This document shows, in pieces, positions 18,101 to 26,800 of a stretch of 64,000 bases of DNA (position 1 is the stretch's first letter; each line of letters opens with the position of its first letter). The position numbers were made by a program, and so were the translations under genes. This DNA is from Chloroflexota bacterium (lineage in GTDB: Bacteria > Chloroflexota > Dehalococcoidia > Lucifugimonadales > UBA3495): positions 38,536-102,535 of the forward strand of contig JAPPLU010000093.1 of NCBI GenBank assembly GCA_028874075.1, in the 5' to 3' direction. The notes beneath the pieces are model-generated. The model saw only the letters and a program-made list of their open reading frames with translations, ran no database searches and had not been told where the DNA came from.

Positions 18101-21100
18101 CTCTCGAACACCGACCAGTCCATGGACATCACCACGGAGGCAGTAGTGTCCTGGCATACCAGTTTCTCGAAGGCACGAAGGCCCTGCCCGGGTGTGAACC
18201 AACGGCCGCCGAGGGCAGACCGCCGCCTTTCTATCCGTTCCCGCTGTTCGGCAGCCTCCCCGATTTCCGACCAGGCTCCCCAGGCAATTGCCTGCCCGGG
18301 CAGACCCAGGGCGCGGCGGTGGCCGGCCAGTTGGTCCAGGAAGGCATTGGCCGCGGCATGGTTCGCTTGGCCAGGATTGCCCATTACGCCCACCCGGCTG
18401 GAGAACAGGACAAACAGGTCCAAATCCCGATGCATGGTGGCGCGGTGCAGGTGCCAGGCTCCCGTAATCTTGGGCCTGAGGACCTGCTGGAAGCTTCCCC
18501 ATTCCTGGTTGGTCAGGGCTGCGTCAGACAGCACGCCCACGCTGTGGATGACCCCGGCCAGGGGCGGGAGGTTTGCGTCTATTCGCTTCAGCATCGCGTC
18601 GATGGCTGCGGTGTCCGTCACATCCGCAAGCTCAATCTCCACGCTTACCCCCTTTTGCCGTAACTCTTCAATGGCCGTTACGGCCTCGGGGTCGGGGGAA
18701 CGGCGGCCGTTAAGCACTATGGTTCCGGCGCCGTGGTCGGCCAGCCAACCGGCAACCGCGCATCCGATACCGCCCAGGCCTCCGGTTACCAGGTAGGAGC
18801 GATCCTCCCGCAACCTGCCCTGCACCAGCGGGTGGTTGGTGAGGACGATCTTTCCGATGTGACGGGCCGACCGCATGAAACTCAATGCCGCCCCAGCCTG
18901 GGCCATCGGCCACCGGCTGTGGACCAGGGGTTCCAGCTCGCCCTGGGCAACCCGCTGCATTATTTCCCGCAGTACCACTCCCACGGTCTCGGGCTCGGTC
19001 TTCTTCAAGACATCCAGTTCAAGGATGGAGTAGGACACATCCGGGCGCACTGCGGCCATCTCTTCATGGCTGAGAATATCCCTGCGGGCCAACTCGACGA
19101 AACGGCCGCCCCGGGCCAGGCAGGCCAGGCTGGCGTCAATGAAGCCCTCGCTGGTGAGGCTGTTCAGCACTACGTCAACACCTGCGTCCCCGGTAGCATC
19201 AAGAATTTCCTCACCAAACCGCGTCTGACGGCTGTCAAATATGTGCTTTACGCCGAGAGTGCGGAGATATGCCTGCTTGGGGGCGCTGGCGGTGGCATAT
19301 ACCTCTGCCCCGGCTGCCTGGGCCAGTTGAATGGCCGCCAGCCCAACGCCGCCGGCGCCGGCGTGGATGAGCACTCGATCACCGGCCTTCAGCCCCGACA
19401 TCCGGTAGGACAGTTCGGCGGACACGAAGGCGCTGGGAATGGTGGCAAGGCCGGACACGGGAATGTCTTCCGGAGCAGGAGCCACCAGTTCCTCGTGGGT
19501 AACCATTTCCGGGGCAAAGGCGCCAAAACCAAGACCCACAACGTGATCACCGACGGATACGCTTGAAACCTGGGAGCCCACGGCCATTACGTAGCCGCAC
19601 AGTTCCCGCCCCAGGTCGCCTTCTTCGATGAAGCCCAGCGACCTGAAGACATCCCAGAAGTTTATGCCTGCCGCCTCGACCGCGACCCTTACCTCCCGGG
19701 GTTCCAGGGGCTGGGCAGGGAGTAGTTTGACCTCGGGCAGATCGAAGATACCGTCACGATTGGGCGCCAGTACCCACTCCGTTTCTTCCGGCAGGTCCAG
19801 CCGCCCGGATTCCTCCGCTACGGCGGCGAATCGGACCAGACGAGCCGCCTGACGGCGCCCCAACCGGTAGGCAATGTGATTCTCATCGTCGGGGTAGAGC
19901 AGTTCGCTGGCAAGGCCGGACGCCGATGTTGCGGAGTCGGGGTCCAGGTCCAGCATGTGGGGCCTTAGATGGGGGGCCTCCAGGGCTACCGCCTTTCCCA
20001 ATCCCCACAGTATGGAGCCCGAAAGTTCCCCGGAATTCTCTCGTTCCAACACCTGGGCGCCCCGAGTAACAAACCACACGCCCTTCTCCGGCGCCGCATC
20101 GGTGTCCAGCAACCCCTGGACCAGTGCCAGGGCGCTTTCTCCCGCGTGGCTTACATCCTCGTCCAGCTCGGCGGCGGTTGACCAATTCCCATGACCCTCC
20201 AGACTTTGAAGGTGGACCACTCCGCTGAAGGGGACATCGCCAGGCAGTTCTCTGAGCAGGGAACGCCAATCGTCGCGGTTGGCCGGACTTATGGCAACCT
20301 CCCGGACGCCCTGAGCACGGATGTCTTCGGTTCCGGCTGCAGATTCCTCGGCGCCCGCCAGCAGTACGGTCTGGTTTCTGGTTGCCAGTTCGGCCGCCAG
20401 TTCACCGGCGACGCCATTCCGGTCGCCCAGGATGACCCACAGGCCCTGGGCCTCCTTGACCAGGGCGGGACCCTGGGCCACGATTACCCCCTTATCCAGC
20501 GACTCGTACGGGACGAGGTCGTCCACGCCCAATACCTGGGCATCCTCGAATCCCGAGGCGGTGAGGGCTTGACGCCAAATGGCAGGGGTAGCCAGGGCGT
20601 GGTGGGGGCGGTAAGAGTCGGCGAAGCGCCACCACCCATCCAGTTGGCCGAAGGTGAGGTCCATCCAGCCCAGCCCGCGCAGGTTTTCCAGGGCCACAAG
20701 CTGGCCTGACGGCGCCAGTAAGTCACGGCAGTGGCCCAGGGTCTCCCCCAGGTATTGAGTGGCGTGCAGTACGTTGGAGGCGATAATCAGGTCATAACCG
20801 TGGGCGTTGAAGCCCTGGGAGACAGGGTCCTTTTCGATGTCCAGGGGGCGGTATTCAATTCCCTCGTTGCCAAATCGCTCTTCGGCTTCCGCAAAGAAAC
20901 CGGCCGATATATCCGTATAGGTGTAGTCGAATCTCCCTTCAGGAAGCTCCGGCAGCACGGAGGCGGTCGCCGAACCCGTGCCCGCCCCTACCTCCAATAC
21001 CCGCAGCCGCCGGTCGTCGGGCAGGTTGGCCAGCAGGGCACGGACGGTGTCGGCCAGCAGCCCGTTGGCGGCCCGGGCCACCGGGGCTTTGAGGTAAAGG

Positions 21101-23934
21101 TCTGCGGCGGTGGGTTCGCCGCTGCTGAAGAGAAGCGTCAGCGGGTCCTGCCCGCCACGAAGTACATCAACAAGGGCGGCGGCCGAGCGGCGGAAGAGGC
21201 CGATTTCGGTAAGGCCGTGGGAATACCTGGCTACCATCTGCTGGTCGAAGCTCACTGGATCGCTGGGAAGGGTTTCCGGCAACGTGCCCCCGTCTCCAAC
21301 CAGGACGGAAAAGCCTCGGTCGTTCTCTTCAACCACGCCCGAGCGGGCCAGCATCTCCAGCAGCCGCCGGAACAGGCGCCCGTGTTCCGGCAAAACATTC
21401 AGGCTTTGCCTCAGTTCCTCGGCTACCACTGTCTCCCCTTGAACCCGCTGCCACCCCAGTTTTTCCAGGGTGAGGAGAGCGTAGGCGTGGGACCACCTCT
21501 CCAGATCGGCCAGCAGGGCGTTCCTGTCCGTGGGGTCAACCCCTGCCTCGGTGAGGTAGTCGGGAAACAGCCTGGTTCCGGCTGCGACCGCAGATGGGGC
21601 GGGGAAGAACCCGGCAGGCCTCAGCGCCGGTTCCAGGGGCCGGTCTCGCCAGGTGACCTCGTAAAGGAGGTCGTCTATACCTTCGGCTCCTTCCACTGCC
21701 GCAAGAAGCGCCGCCTGGGTTGCCCGCTTCACCGTATATCCGGTAAGTCCACCGATGAGCATTCCGTCGAGATCATAGATACGGATTTCGCCGCTCAGCG
21801 CCTCCGGATGTTCATCAGCTTCCGGGCCGGATACCCGGCTGGATTCATTCATCTTCACGTGGCAGACCACCTGATCGGGAAGGCTTCCGGTCAGCCACAT
21901 CCGTTCCCAGCCAAAGGGCAGGTAAGTCGGCTCGTCCGGGGAGCCGGTCATGTTGCGCGCCATTCCCACAACCTGGAAACAGCCGTCCAGAACCAGCGGG
22001 TGTATTTCCAGGTTGTTGCGGCCCCCAGATTCAGGCAGGGAGACCTCTCCAAGGGCTTCGCCGGGGCCGGTCCATACTCTGCCCAGGGTGCGGAAGGCAG
22101 GCCCCAGGTCAATGCTGGTGGCAGCCTTGGCGCGGTAATAGGCGGGCACGTTCGCCGGAGCAAGGAGCGACTTCAGGCCCTCCAGGTCCACTCGCTTTCC
22201 CGCTTCCGGAAACGTGGCGTTCGAAACCACTCGGCCTTCTACATGCATTGTCCAGCCGCTTTCCTGACCACGGCTGAAAATCTGAACCAGGCGCTCCGAG
22301 CCTTCGCCAGAATCTTCCAAAAACGCCTGCAGCTTTCTACCCCTGGTCTCCACGGCTTCGCCCGATTCCTGCTCCGAAAAGACCAGCGGACTTTGCAGCT
22401 GGACGTCGTCCAACACCACCGGGCAGTCGCCTTCGAGCAGCGATGCGGTTGCCGCCATGGCCCCATAGAGAGCTCCGGGAGCGATCAGGCGGCCGAAGAC
22501 CCGGTGGTCCTTCAGCCAGTCAGGGTCGGAAGGAAAAACCTCAGTCTCAAAGACGATTTCACCCCGAGCAGACTCACTGCGATCTCCTAGCAGGGGATGC
22601 CCTCCGACGGTTCGCCGCCTTGTCGCGCCCTGCAGCCAGTATCGCTCACGCTGGAAGGGATAACCCGGCAGGGAAATCCGGCGGCGTTCCTCGCCGGCGA
22701 ACAGGCCCTCTAAAGAAATGTCCAAACCCGCCTCGTAGGCCCGTGCCACAGCATCGATGAAACTGCTCTCCGGCTCCGGCGTTGAGCCGTCCCGGGGCGG
22801 TCGACGCAGGCTGGCCAGGGCAATCGGCCCCCCGTCAAGCCGTTGATCTCCGGGGGATTTGGGCCACGACTGCATCGACATGGGACCCAGCACCGAATGT
22901 GGGCCCAGCTCGATTACCAGGTCGATTCCCATTTCGGCCAGTGTTTCTATACCTTGGGCGAAGGCCACCTGTTGCCTGGCATGCCGCCTCCAGTAGGCCC
23001 CATCCATTGCCATTGAAGGTTCCACCTGCTGACCCGTCAGGTTGCTTATCAGGGGAATCGAAGGGTGCTGGATGGAAGCCCCGTCCAGTGCGGCTTGCAA
23101 ACCGTCCAGTGCGGGGTCCAGCAGGGCGCTGTGGAAGCCCCAGGAGGTGTTCAAGCGTATTGCCCGAATGCCCTCTGACTCGAAAAGGCCGGAAATTCCC
23201 TCGATGTCCACCACCGGCCCGCTGACCACCTGCTGCGGTCCGTTGTCGGCGGACACGCTGATTCCAACGCTGTCAGAGGCGGCGTTCACCCGTTCGACGG
23301 CCTCTGCCACCCTGGATTTGGGGGCGAAAACCGCAGCCATGGCTCCAGGCTCGGTGGCTGACAACAGCGTACCGCGGGCCAGGGCAAATCGCATGCCGTC
23401 CTGGAGACTGAATACACCGGCCGCCTGGGCAGCCGCCAGTTCGCCGACGCTGTGGCCCATGACCGCGCCGGGCCGGACTCCGACGCTGTCCCACATGGCA
23501 GTGAGGGCACATTCCAGCGCGTAGAGGGCCGGCTGTTCCCATGCCGTGTCGCCCAGGTCTACCTCAGCCCCATTCCTGCCGAACATCACGTCCAGCAGGG
23601 AAACGCCCCTCGTCTCCTTCACCACCCTGTCGCATTCGTCCATAACGGCTCGGGCCACCGGTTCAGTCTCGTAGAGGATCTGCCCCATGCCCTCCCACTG
23701 GCTGCCCTGCCCGGTGTAAAGGAATGCCACCCTGGCTGCCCTTGCCGGCTCCCCGGTCTGGCCAGCTTCGGCCAGCATCCTGAGTCCCTCCCGCAGTGCC
23801 CCCTCGTCCTGGTAGACCAGGCTGGAGCGATGCTCGAAGTGGCTGCGGCCAATGCTCGCCGTCCATGCCATGTCCGCCAGCCTTTCGTGAAGAGCCCAAT
23901 CATCCTTCGACTGTTCAGGGACCTCATCATCGAG
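15130..23934 (-). CDS. Type I polyketide synthase, main part (AT-DH-MT-ER-KR-ACP-KS-degenerate AT)
   Basis: Continuation, in the same frame, of the KS-encoding part upstream; together they make one gene of 3450 codons. Numbering from the KS start: AT about 585-880 (GHSVG Ser678; GFHS, malonyl-like); DH about 955-1190 (HRVFGRLIAP with His993, Asp1166); C-methyltransferase about 1430-1650 (EVGAGTG); ER about 1910-2220 (GAGGVG); KR about 2225-2400 (TGGLGGIG; His2375 replaces the usual Tyr); ACP (GMDSL, Ser2538); second KS about 2605-3030 (Cys2774 in ACASS, HAVGS instead of HGTGT); then a short AT lacking GHSxG (AEGLGW). No second ACP or thioesterase follows. A methyl-branched saturated acyl product is the natural inference from DH, MT and ER. 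First internal ATG is at 23871, without a good ribosome binding site. Confidence 0.9.
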   Translation of the reverse strand, partial: LDDEVPEQSKDDWALHERLADMAWTASIGRSHFEHRSSLVYQDEGALREGLRMLAEAGQTGEPARAARVAFLYTGQGSQWEGMGQILYETEPVARAVMDECDRVVKETRGVSLLDVMFGRNGAEVDLGDTAWEQPALYALECALTAMWDSVGVRPGAVMGHSVGELAAAQAAGVFSLQDGMRFALARGTLLSATEPGAMAAVFAPKSRVAEAVERVNAASDSVGISVSADNGPQQVVSGPVVDIEGISGLFESEGIRAIRLNTSWGFHSALLDPALDGLQAALDGASIQHPSIPLISNLTGQQVEPSMAMDGAYWRRHARQQVAFAQGIETLAEMGIDLVIELGPHSVLGPMSMQSWPKSPGDQRLDGGPIALASLRRPPRDGSTPEPESSFIDAVARAYEAGLDISLEGLFAGEERRRISLPGYPFQRERYWLQGATRRRTVGGHPLLGDRSESARGEIVFETEVFPSDPDWLKDHRVFGRLIAPGALYGAMAATASLLEGDCPVVLDDVQLQSPLVFSEQESGEAVETRGRKLQAFLEDSGEGSERLVQIFSRGQESGWTMHVEGRVVSNATFPEAGKRVDLEGLKSLLAPANVPAYYRAKAATSIDLGPAFRTLGRVWTGPGEALGEVSLPESGGRNNLEIHPLVLDGCFQVVGMARNMTGSPDEPTYLPFGWERMWLTGSLPDQVVCHVKMNESSRVSGPEADEHPEALSGEIRIYDLDGMLIGGLTGYTVKRATQAALLAAVEGAEGIDDLLYEVTWRDRPLEPALRPAGFFPAPSAVAAGTRLFPDYLTEAGVDPTDRNALLADLERWSHAYALLTLEKLGWQRVQGETVVAEELRQSLNVLPEHGRLFRRLLEMLARSGVVEENDRGFSVLVGDGGTLPETLPSDPVSFDQQMVARYSHGLTEIGLFRRSAAALVDVLRGGQDPLTLLFSSGEPTAADLYLKAPVARAANGLLADTVRALLANLPDDRRLRVLEVGAGTGSATASVLPELPEGRFDYTYTDISAGFFAEAEERFGNEGIEYRPLDIEKDPVSQGFNAHGYDLIIASNVLHATQYLGETLGHCRDLLAPSGQLVALENLRGLGWMDLTFGQLDGWWRFADSYRPHHALATPAIWRQALTASGFEDAQVLGVDDLVPYESLDKGVIVAQGPALVKEAQGLWVILGDRNGVAGELAAELATRNQTVLLAGAEESAAGTEDIRAQGVREVAISPANRDDWRSLLRELPGDVPFSGVVHLQSLEGHGNWSTAAELDEDVSHAGESALALVQGLLDTDAAPEKGVWFVTRGAQVLERENSGELSGSILWGLGKAVALEAPHLRPHMLDLDPDSATSASGLASELLYPDDENHIAYRLGRRQAARLVRFAAVAEESGRLDLPEETEWVLAPNRDGIFDLPEVKLLPAQPLEPREVRVAVEAAGINFWDVFRSLGFIEEGDLGRELCGYVMAVGSQVSSVSVGDHVVGLGFGAFAPEMVTHEELVAPAPEDIPVSGLATIPSAFVSAELSYRMSGLKAGDRVLIHAGAGGVGLAAIQLAQAAGAEVYATASAPKQAYLRTLGVKHIFDSRQTRFGEEILDATGDAGVDVVLNSLTSEGFIDASLACLARGGRFVELARRDILSHEEMAAVRPDVSYSILELDVLKKTEPETVGVVLREIMQRVAQGELEPLVHSRWPMAQAGAALSFMRSARHIGKIVLTNHPLVQGRLREDRSYLVTGGLGGIGCAVAGWLADHGAGTIVLNGRRSPDPEAVTAIEELRQKGVSVEIELADVTDTAAIDAMLKRIDANLPPLAGVIHSVGVLSDAALTNQEWGSFQQVLRPKITGAWHLHRATMHRDLDLFVLFSSRVGVMGNPGQANHAAANAFLDQLAGHRRALGLPGQAIAWGAWSEIGEAAEQRERIERRRSALGGRWFTPGQGLRAFEKLVCQDTTASVVMSMDWSVFESAVESRPAFLEDLLSSSGGQEATDTGTSEDLLSQLRGVPSAGPGDVLTTFLQQQVQAVLRLSSAPSPTVGFFDLGMDSLMAVELRNRINRAFAGQYTASNTVVFDYPDIASLARHLAEELGQTRESEDAPELPDPATPEQRQAARAVDDGIAVVGMACRFPGAGDLDEFWKLLEEGRDAVTDGRQDGGSWTGAVGDPNAEDIAYRRGGFVDGIDRFDSRFFRIQPIEARMMDPRQRMLLETAWTALEDAGQDPDQLRGSRTGIYAGVGGSEYRDLIQAGDQTHTYLGTTSSVTVGRIAFALGLEGPAMPIDMACASSLAAIHQAGVALQRGEVDMALAGGVNVVLSPAISRFMMDVGMLSPTGQCRPFDASANGYVRGEGCGIVVLKRLSDAEADGDRIWAVIRGSAVNQNGASAGLTVPNGPAQVRVMEDAVVQAGITPSEVDYLEAHAVGSQLGDPIELNAVASVYGKDRKEDRPLLVGSIKSNIGHVEWAAGISAFIKTVLSISHGIIPGIPNLEKLNPNVDWNRNALRVTAEMTDWPAVDGRQRLAGVSAFGLSGSNAHLLVEGYKNSDDSSTNCDGESLPSGDPKPVSSNLPDLVNRLPTRDESTWERTYRLLPLSGKSPGALRELAQRYLSWLDARQLSDHSEDLADLAWTASTGRAHFPYRTGLVFGDLYQLRQELTSLSQTEAVTAGLSPGEPAKVAFVFAGQEMPWDRLGANQYLNEPVARAVLEQCDEQCRAERGFSLLEVMTGESILDTDEDGPERELAALYALQCALTTQWASLGVRPSAIVAEGLGWLAAAQAAGMCSLEDGLRLAVALGEVMKLQPGQNPAWTIGKLEDAMGALNLGAPSVTLVDCSGGLWKESIKAADVANWLKQSQESLDCAGCAKLLGDLAVSAVVEVGPASTTWEMIGNSWPENSEAPMVTPAMTSASANGESRDSDEGLLRAVASLYEAGVDISFKELFAGENRRRISVPTYPFQRRSHWF

Positions 23935-25482
23935 CTAGGCCAGATAGCGCCGGGCAAGCTCCCGCAGCACGCCGCCCGACTTGCCCGACAGGGGCAGCAT
24001 TCGCCTGGGACGCGGGGAAACCGCGTCCATTGACGGAGACTGTAGTTGATGGGGTTCGGGCAGATTGATTTCTACCCTCATGGCGGGTCCCAAGTGTGAA
24101 TTCTTCCGGTCAGGAACTGACCCGTTGGAGATATGCCGTCCTACCAAAATGTGGGAGTTCGTGCCGGAGATGCCGAAGGAGTTGACTCCGACCAGTCGGG
24201 GTCGCTGACGGTCATCGGGCCAGTCAACTGTGTCCGTTGGCACCAGCAGGGGCAGGTCTTCCCAGTCCAGGCTGGGATTAGGGTCTCGGAAGTGCAGGTG
24301 TTTGGGTATCACTCCCTGGTTTACCACCAGGGCTGCTTTCATTAGCCCCGCGATGCCCGCTGCGGACTCCAGGTGTCCCACATTGGTCTTCACAGAAGCG
24401 ACAAGGAGTGGCTCGCTGGCGTTCCTTCCCTGGCCATAGACGGCGTTCACGGCGTTGAGTTCAATCGGGTCGCCAACAGTTGTGCCGGTCCCGTGAGCCT
24501 CAATGTAGTCAACCTCCAGCGGGTCAACGCCCGCATCGGCCAGGGCCGCTTCCATCACCTGTTCCAGGCCCGGCGTGTTGGGTACTGTCAGGCCTACCCC
24601 TGTACCGCCGTGGTTAACCGCCGCGCCCCGAATGACTGCCCAGATGCGATCACCGTCAGCCTCGGCCTCGCTGAGCCGCTTCAGAATGACCACGCCGCAG
24701 CCCTCGCCTCTCACGTAGCCGTTGGCGGAAGCGTCGAAGGCCTTGCATTGCCCGTCGGGCGACAGCATCATCGCGTCGGCCCGGAGTTCGTAAATGCGGC
24801 CGTTCAGAATGGCCTGGACACCGCCGGCAATGGCCAGGTCCGCCTTGCCCTGCTGAAGGTCTGCCACGGCGTCGTGGACTGAGACCAGCGACGATGCGCA
24901 GGCGGCATCGACCGCTTTTGCCGGCCCCATCAGCCCCAGCACGAAGGAAACCCGCCCGCTGGTCCCGTTCAAGTTGGTGCCGCTCAGGGCATATAGGCAG
25001 GCGGCCGCCTCGGCGGGTTTGCTGGAATCCACCACCAGCATCCGGTATTCGTCATTGCTGATTCCGGTATAAACGCCGGTGCGGCTTCCCCGCAGCCGGG
25101 TGGGATCAATGCCCGCATCTTCGAGGGCCTGCCAGCTTACTTCCAGCATCATGCGCTGCTGGGGATCCAACAGTTCGGCCTCGACGGGGGAAATACGGAA
25201 GAATGCGGCATCAAACAGGTCAAGGTCGTCCACGAAGGCGCCGAAGCGGCACGCCTGGTTATGGACCTGGTTGCCAGCGAACAGCTCCCCCATGCGGCCC
25301 ACGCCGGAATTGGGGTCGGCCTCGGTGACGGAGTTCTTGCCTTCCACGAGCAGTCGCCAAAAAGAACCCAGGTCCGGAGCGCCAGGGAACCGGCACGCCA
25401 TCCCCACGATTGCTATGGGCTCTCCGCCTCCCGAGAAGCTCCGTGCCTCGCTATTGGAAAACGAACCCGGCTTGCTTACCAT
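23935..25482 (-). CDS. Type I polyketide synthase, N-terminal ketosynthase part, ended by an in-frame amber
   Basis: Encodes the first KS domain of the PKS. Residues about 20-440 carry the complete catalytic triad: Cys195 in DAACASS, His330 in EAHGTGT and His370 in NVGHLESAAG. The frame then enters the KS-AT linker and stops at TAG 23935-23937, after ELARRYLA. Reading through gives LDDEVPEQSKDDWALHERLA and then MAWTASIGRSHFEHR, exactly the expected linker. The second module of the same gene has Trp at this position (RYLSWLDARQ), so the stop is best explained as TGG changed to TAG. The ATG at 25482 has AGGAG about nine bases upstream. If the stop is real, this would be a free KS protein of 515 residues. 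Confidence 0.88.
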   Translation of the reverse strand: MVSKPGSFSNSEARSFSGGGEPIAIVGMACRFPGAPDLGSFWRLLVEGKNSVTEADPNSGVGRMGELFAGNQVHNQACRFGAFVDDLDLFDAAFFRISPVEAELLDPQQRMMLEVSWQALEDAGIDPTRLRGSRTGVYTGISNDEYRMLVVDSSKPAEAAACLYALSGTNLNGTSGRVSFVLGLMGPAKAVDAACASSLVSVHDAVADLQQGKADLAIAGGVQAILNGRIYELRADAMMLSPDGQCKAFDASANGYVRGEGCGVVILKRLSEAEADGDRIWAVIRGAAVNHGGTGVGLTVPNTPGLEQVMEAALADAGVDPLEVDYIEAHGTGTTVGDPIELNAVNAVYGQGRNASEPLLVASVKTNVGHLESAAGIAGLMKAALVVNQGVIPKHLHFRDPNPSLDWEDLPLLVPTDTVDWPDDRQRPRLVGVNSFGISGTNSHILVGRHISNGSVPDRKNSHLGPAMRVEINLPEPHQLQSPSMDAVSPRPRRMLPLSGKSGGVLRELARRYLA

Positions 25483-25859
25483 CTGCTGCTTCTCCTGTAC
25501 ATACCCTTGCTGGGACGGGAATGAGGCCAGCCAATATTGAACCCGCAGCCAACGCTGGACGAGGGTTCATGGATTGCAAATCTTCGGCAATAAAGTAAGG
25601 CTTTCATGGTTAAATGACCGTCAGGGTTCGGACAACCGGAACAGTTGCTCCCGGATCCAAGCTGGGACCTGGTTGGTCCGCTCCGCCGACAGAATAGTAG
25701 ACAGTACAAATCGCCAGAAGGAGCAACTTACCGTGTAGCTCAAATGGCGCGAGGGGCCCTGAACCGGCTATGATCCTCGAAGTTGCGCCGCCGGAAAGTC
25801 CCTCCGATGAAATAGTTCTTATCAACCATGGTAAGGCGAGGTTGTCGAATTTACAATCT
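25483..25859. other. Intergenic region upstream of the PKS, no gene seen
   Basis: Presumed promoter region of the PKS gene. It contains no open frame with a credible start or motif, and I see no clear promoter boxes. Confidence 0.4.
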
Positions 25860-26250
25860 GTGGGTAGGGACGCTGACTACTTCACCCTGTTGCTGCCGTG
25901 ATTTTGCTGGGCGTTGAGTGGAATTACCTACCTCGCTACCCCCGCCGTTGTAACCGGACACTATGCCCACCGTCAGGGAGATGGCCACCAATAGGGCCGG
26001 ACAGGTGCCGGCGGGCAGCAGGGGCTCCGTGCGCCGTGGACGATGCGGCTGAACGTGGCCCGCCCCAGGTGGTCGGTGTCCCGAAGGTCTGCCAGGGTCG
26101 GTGGAATCAGGCCGTCCAACAGCCTGATCTGGGTTGGGTCATCCAGGAGCAGCCATGGCGCCAACAACCCCGCCAGCAGCAGGTACACCACCAGGCACAG
26201 ACCCAACGGGGTGCCAGGTTTCCGTAGCAGTCCGTTCCCCTGGCAACAGA
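25860..26250 (-). pseudogene. Decayed DppC/OppC-type peptide ABC permease fragment
   Basis: Minus-strand translation shows the N-terminal part of an oligopeptide/dipeptide ABC permease: a membrane helix (LVVYLLLAGLLAPW), then DDPTQIRLLDGLIPPT and DHLGRATFSRIVHGAR, which matches the LGTDxLGRDxxSRxxxGAR element of DppC proteins. After HGAR the frame shifts; in another frame the next helix continues as PALLVAISLTVGIVSGYNGG. Sequence after that is unrelated, so only about the first third of a permease remains. No partner permease, ATPase or binding protein lies nearby. It is a relic of a transporter like the broken one at 47.8-51.2 kb. Confidence 0.7.
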
Positions 26251-26800
26251 TTCGGAGTCAATAGGTACCGGACCGGGATTGCTGTCCCCAAAAGTCCAAC
26301 CTCGATACTTCAGAATCGGAAATCTTAGACACCATCCTTAAGTCGTTGGACTTCCCAAGGATCAGCGTTAAGCCGTGGGCCGTAGTTGGGTTGCGATGAA
26401 TGATCGCTGCCGTCGTGGGGTATCCGCCTCCAGGAGGACGATTGCCCTGGTAGCAGTTCAAGCCAGGGGTTTTGCCTTATTGCGGTTATGTGCATTATTT
26501 GGAGGGTCCTGCTGGTCAACCTCCGGTACTGTCACCCGCGAACAGCATCCTGTGGAAATACCGGCAAACGGCAATGACAGGAGTAATTCGTTGGCGTACC
26601 TCGTGAGAATAAATGGAATGAAGGGTGCAGGACCATTTGAAGCTTGCCGCCTAACCGGCGTCTCAATAACACACGCCCTGACTTTTAGACCCTAACATGG
26701 CCAGAGGCTCTAAAAGCCCGGGTGAATCGAGGTTCCAGGCCCTTACTGCACAGGTCTCCACAAGGTCAGACACGTCTTTCCAGCTAGGAGAGCAAGCTAC
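26251..26800. other. Intergenic region, no gene seen
   Basis: About 550 bases with only short open frames on both strands lacking ribosome binding sites and recognisable motifs. Composition is similar to the flanks. I see no repeats or strong hairpins. Confidence 0.4.

Noticed and set aside
20731..22590. 619-codon plus-strand frame opposite the PKS, and the similar one at 5153-6130 opposite the amidohydrolase
   Set aside because: Antisense shadows produced by GC-rich coding on the other strand; composition and lack of motifs show they are not genes.
14665..26800. PKS region as an island integrated at tRNA-Phe
   Set aside because: The position is suggestive, but I found no repeat of the tRNA 3' end near 25.5-26.8 kb and no integrase gene.
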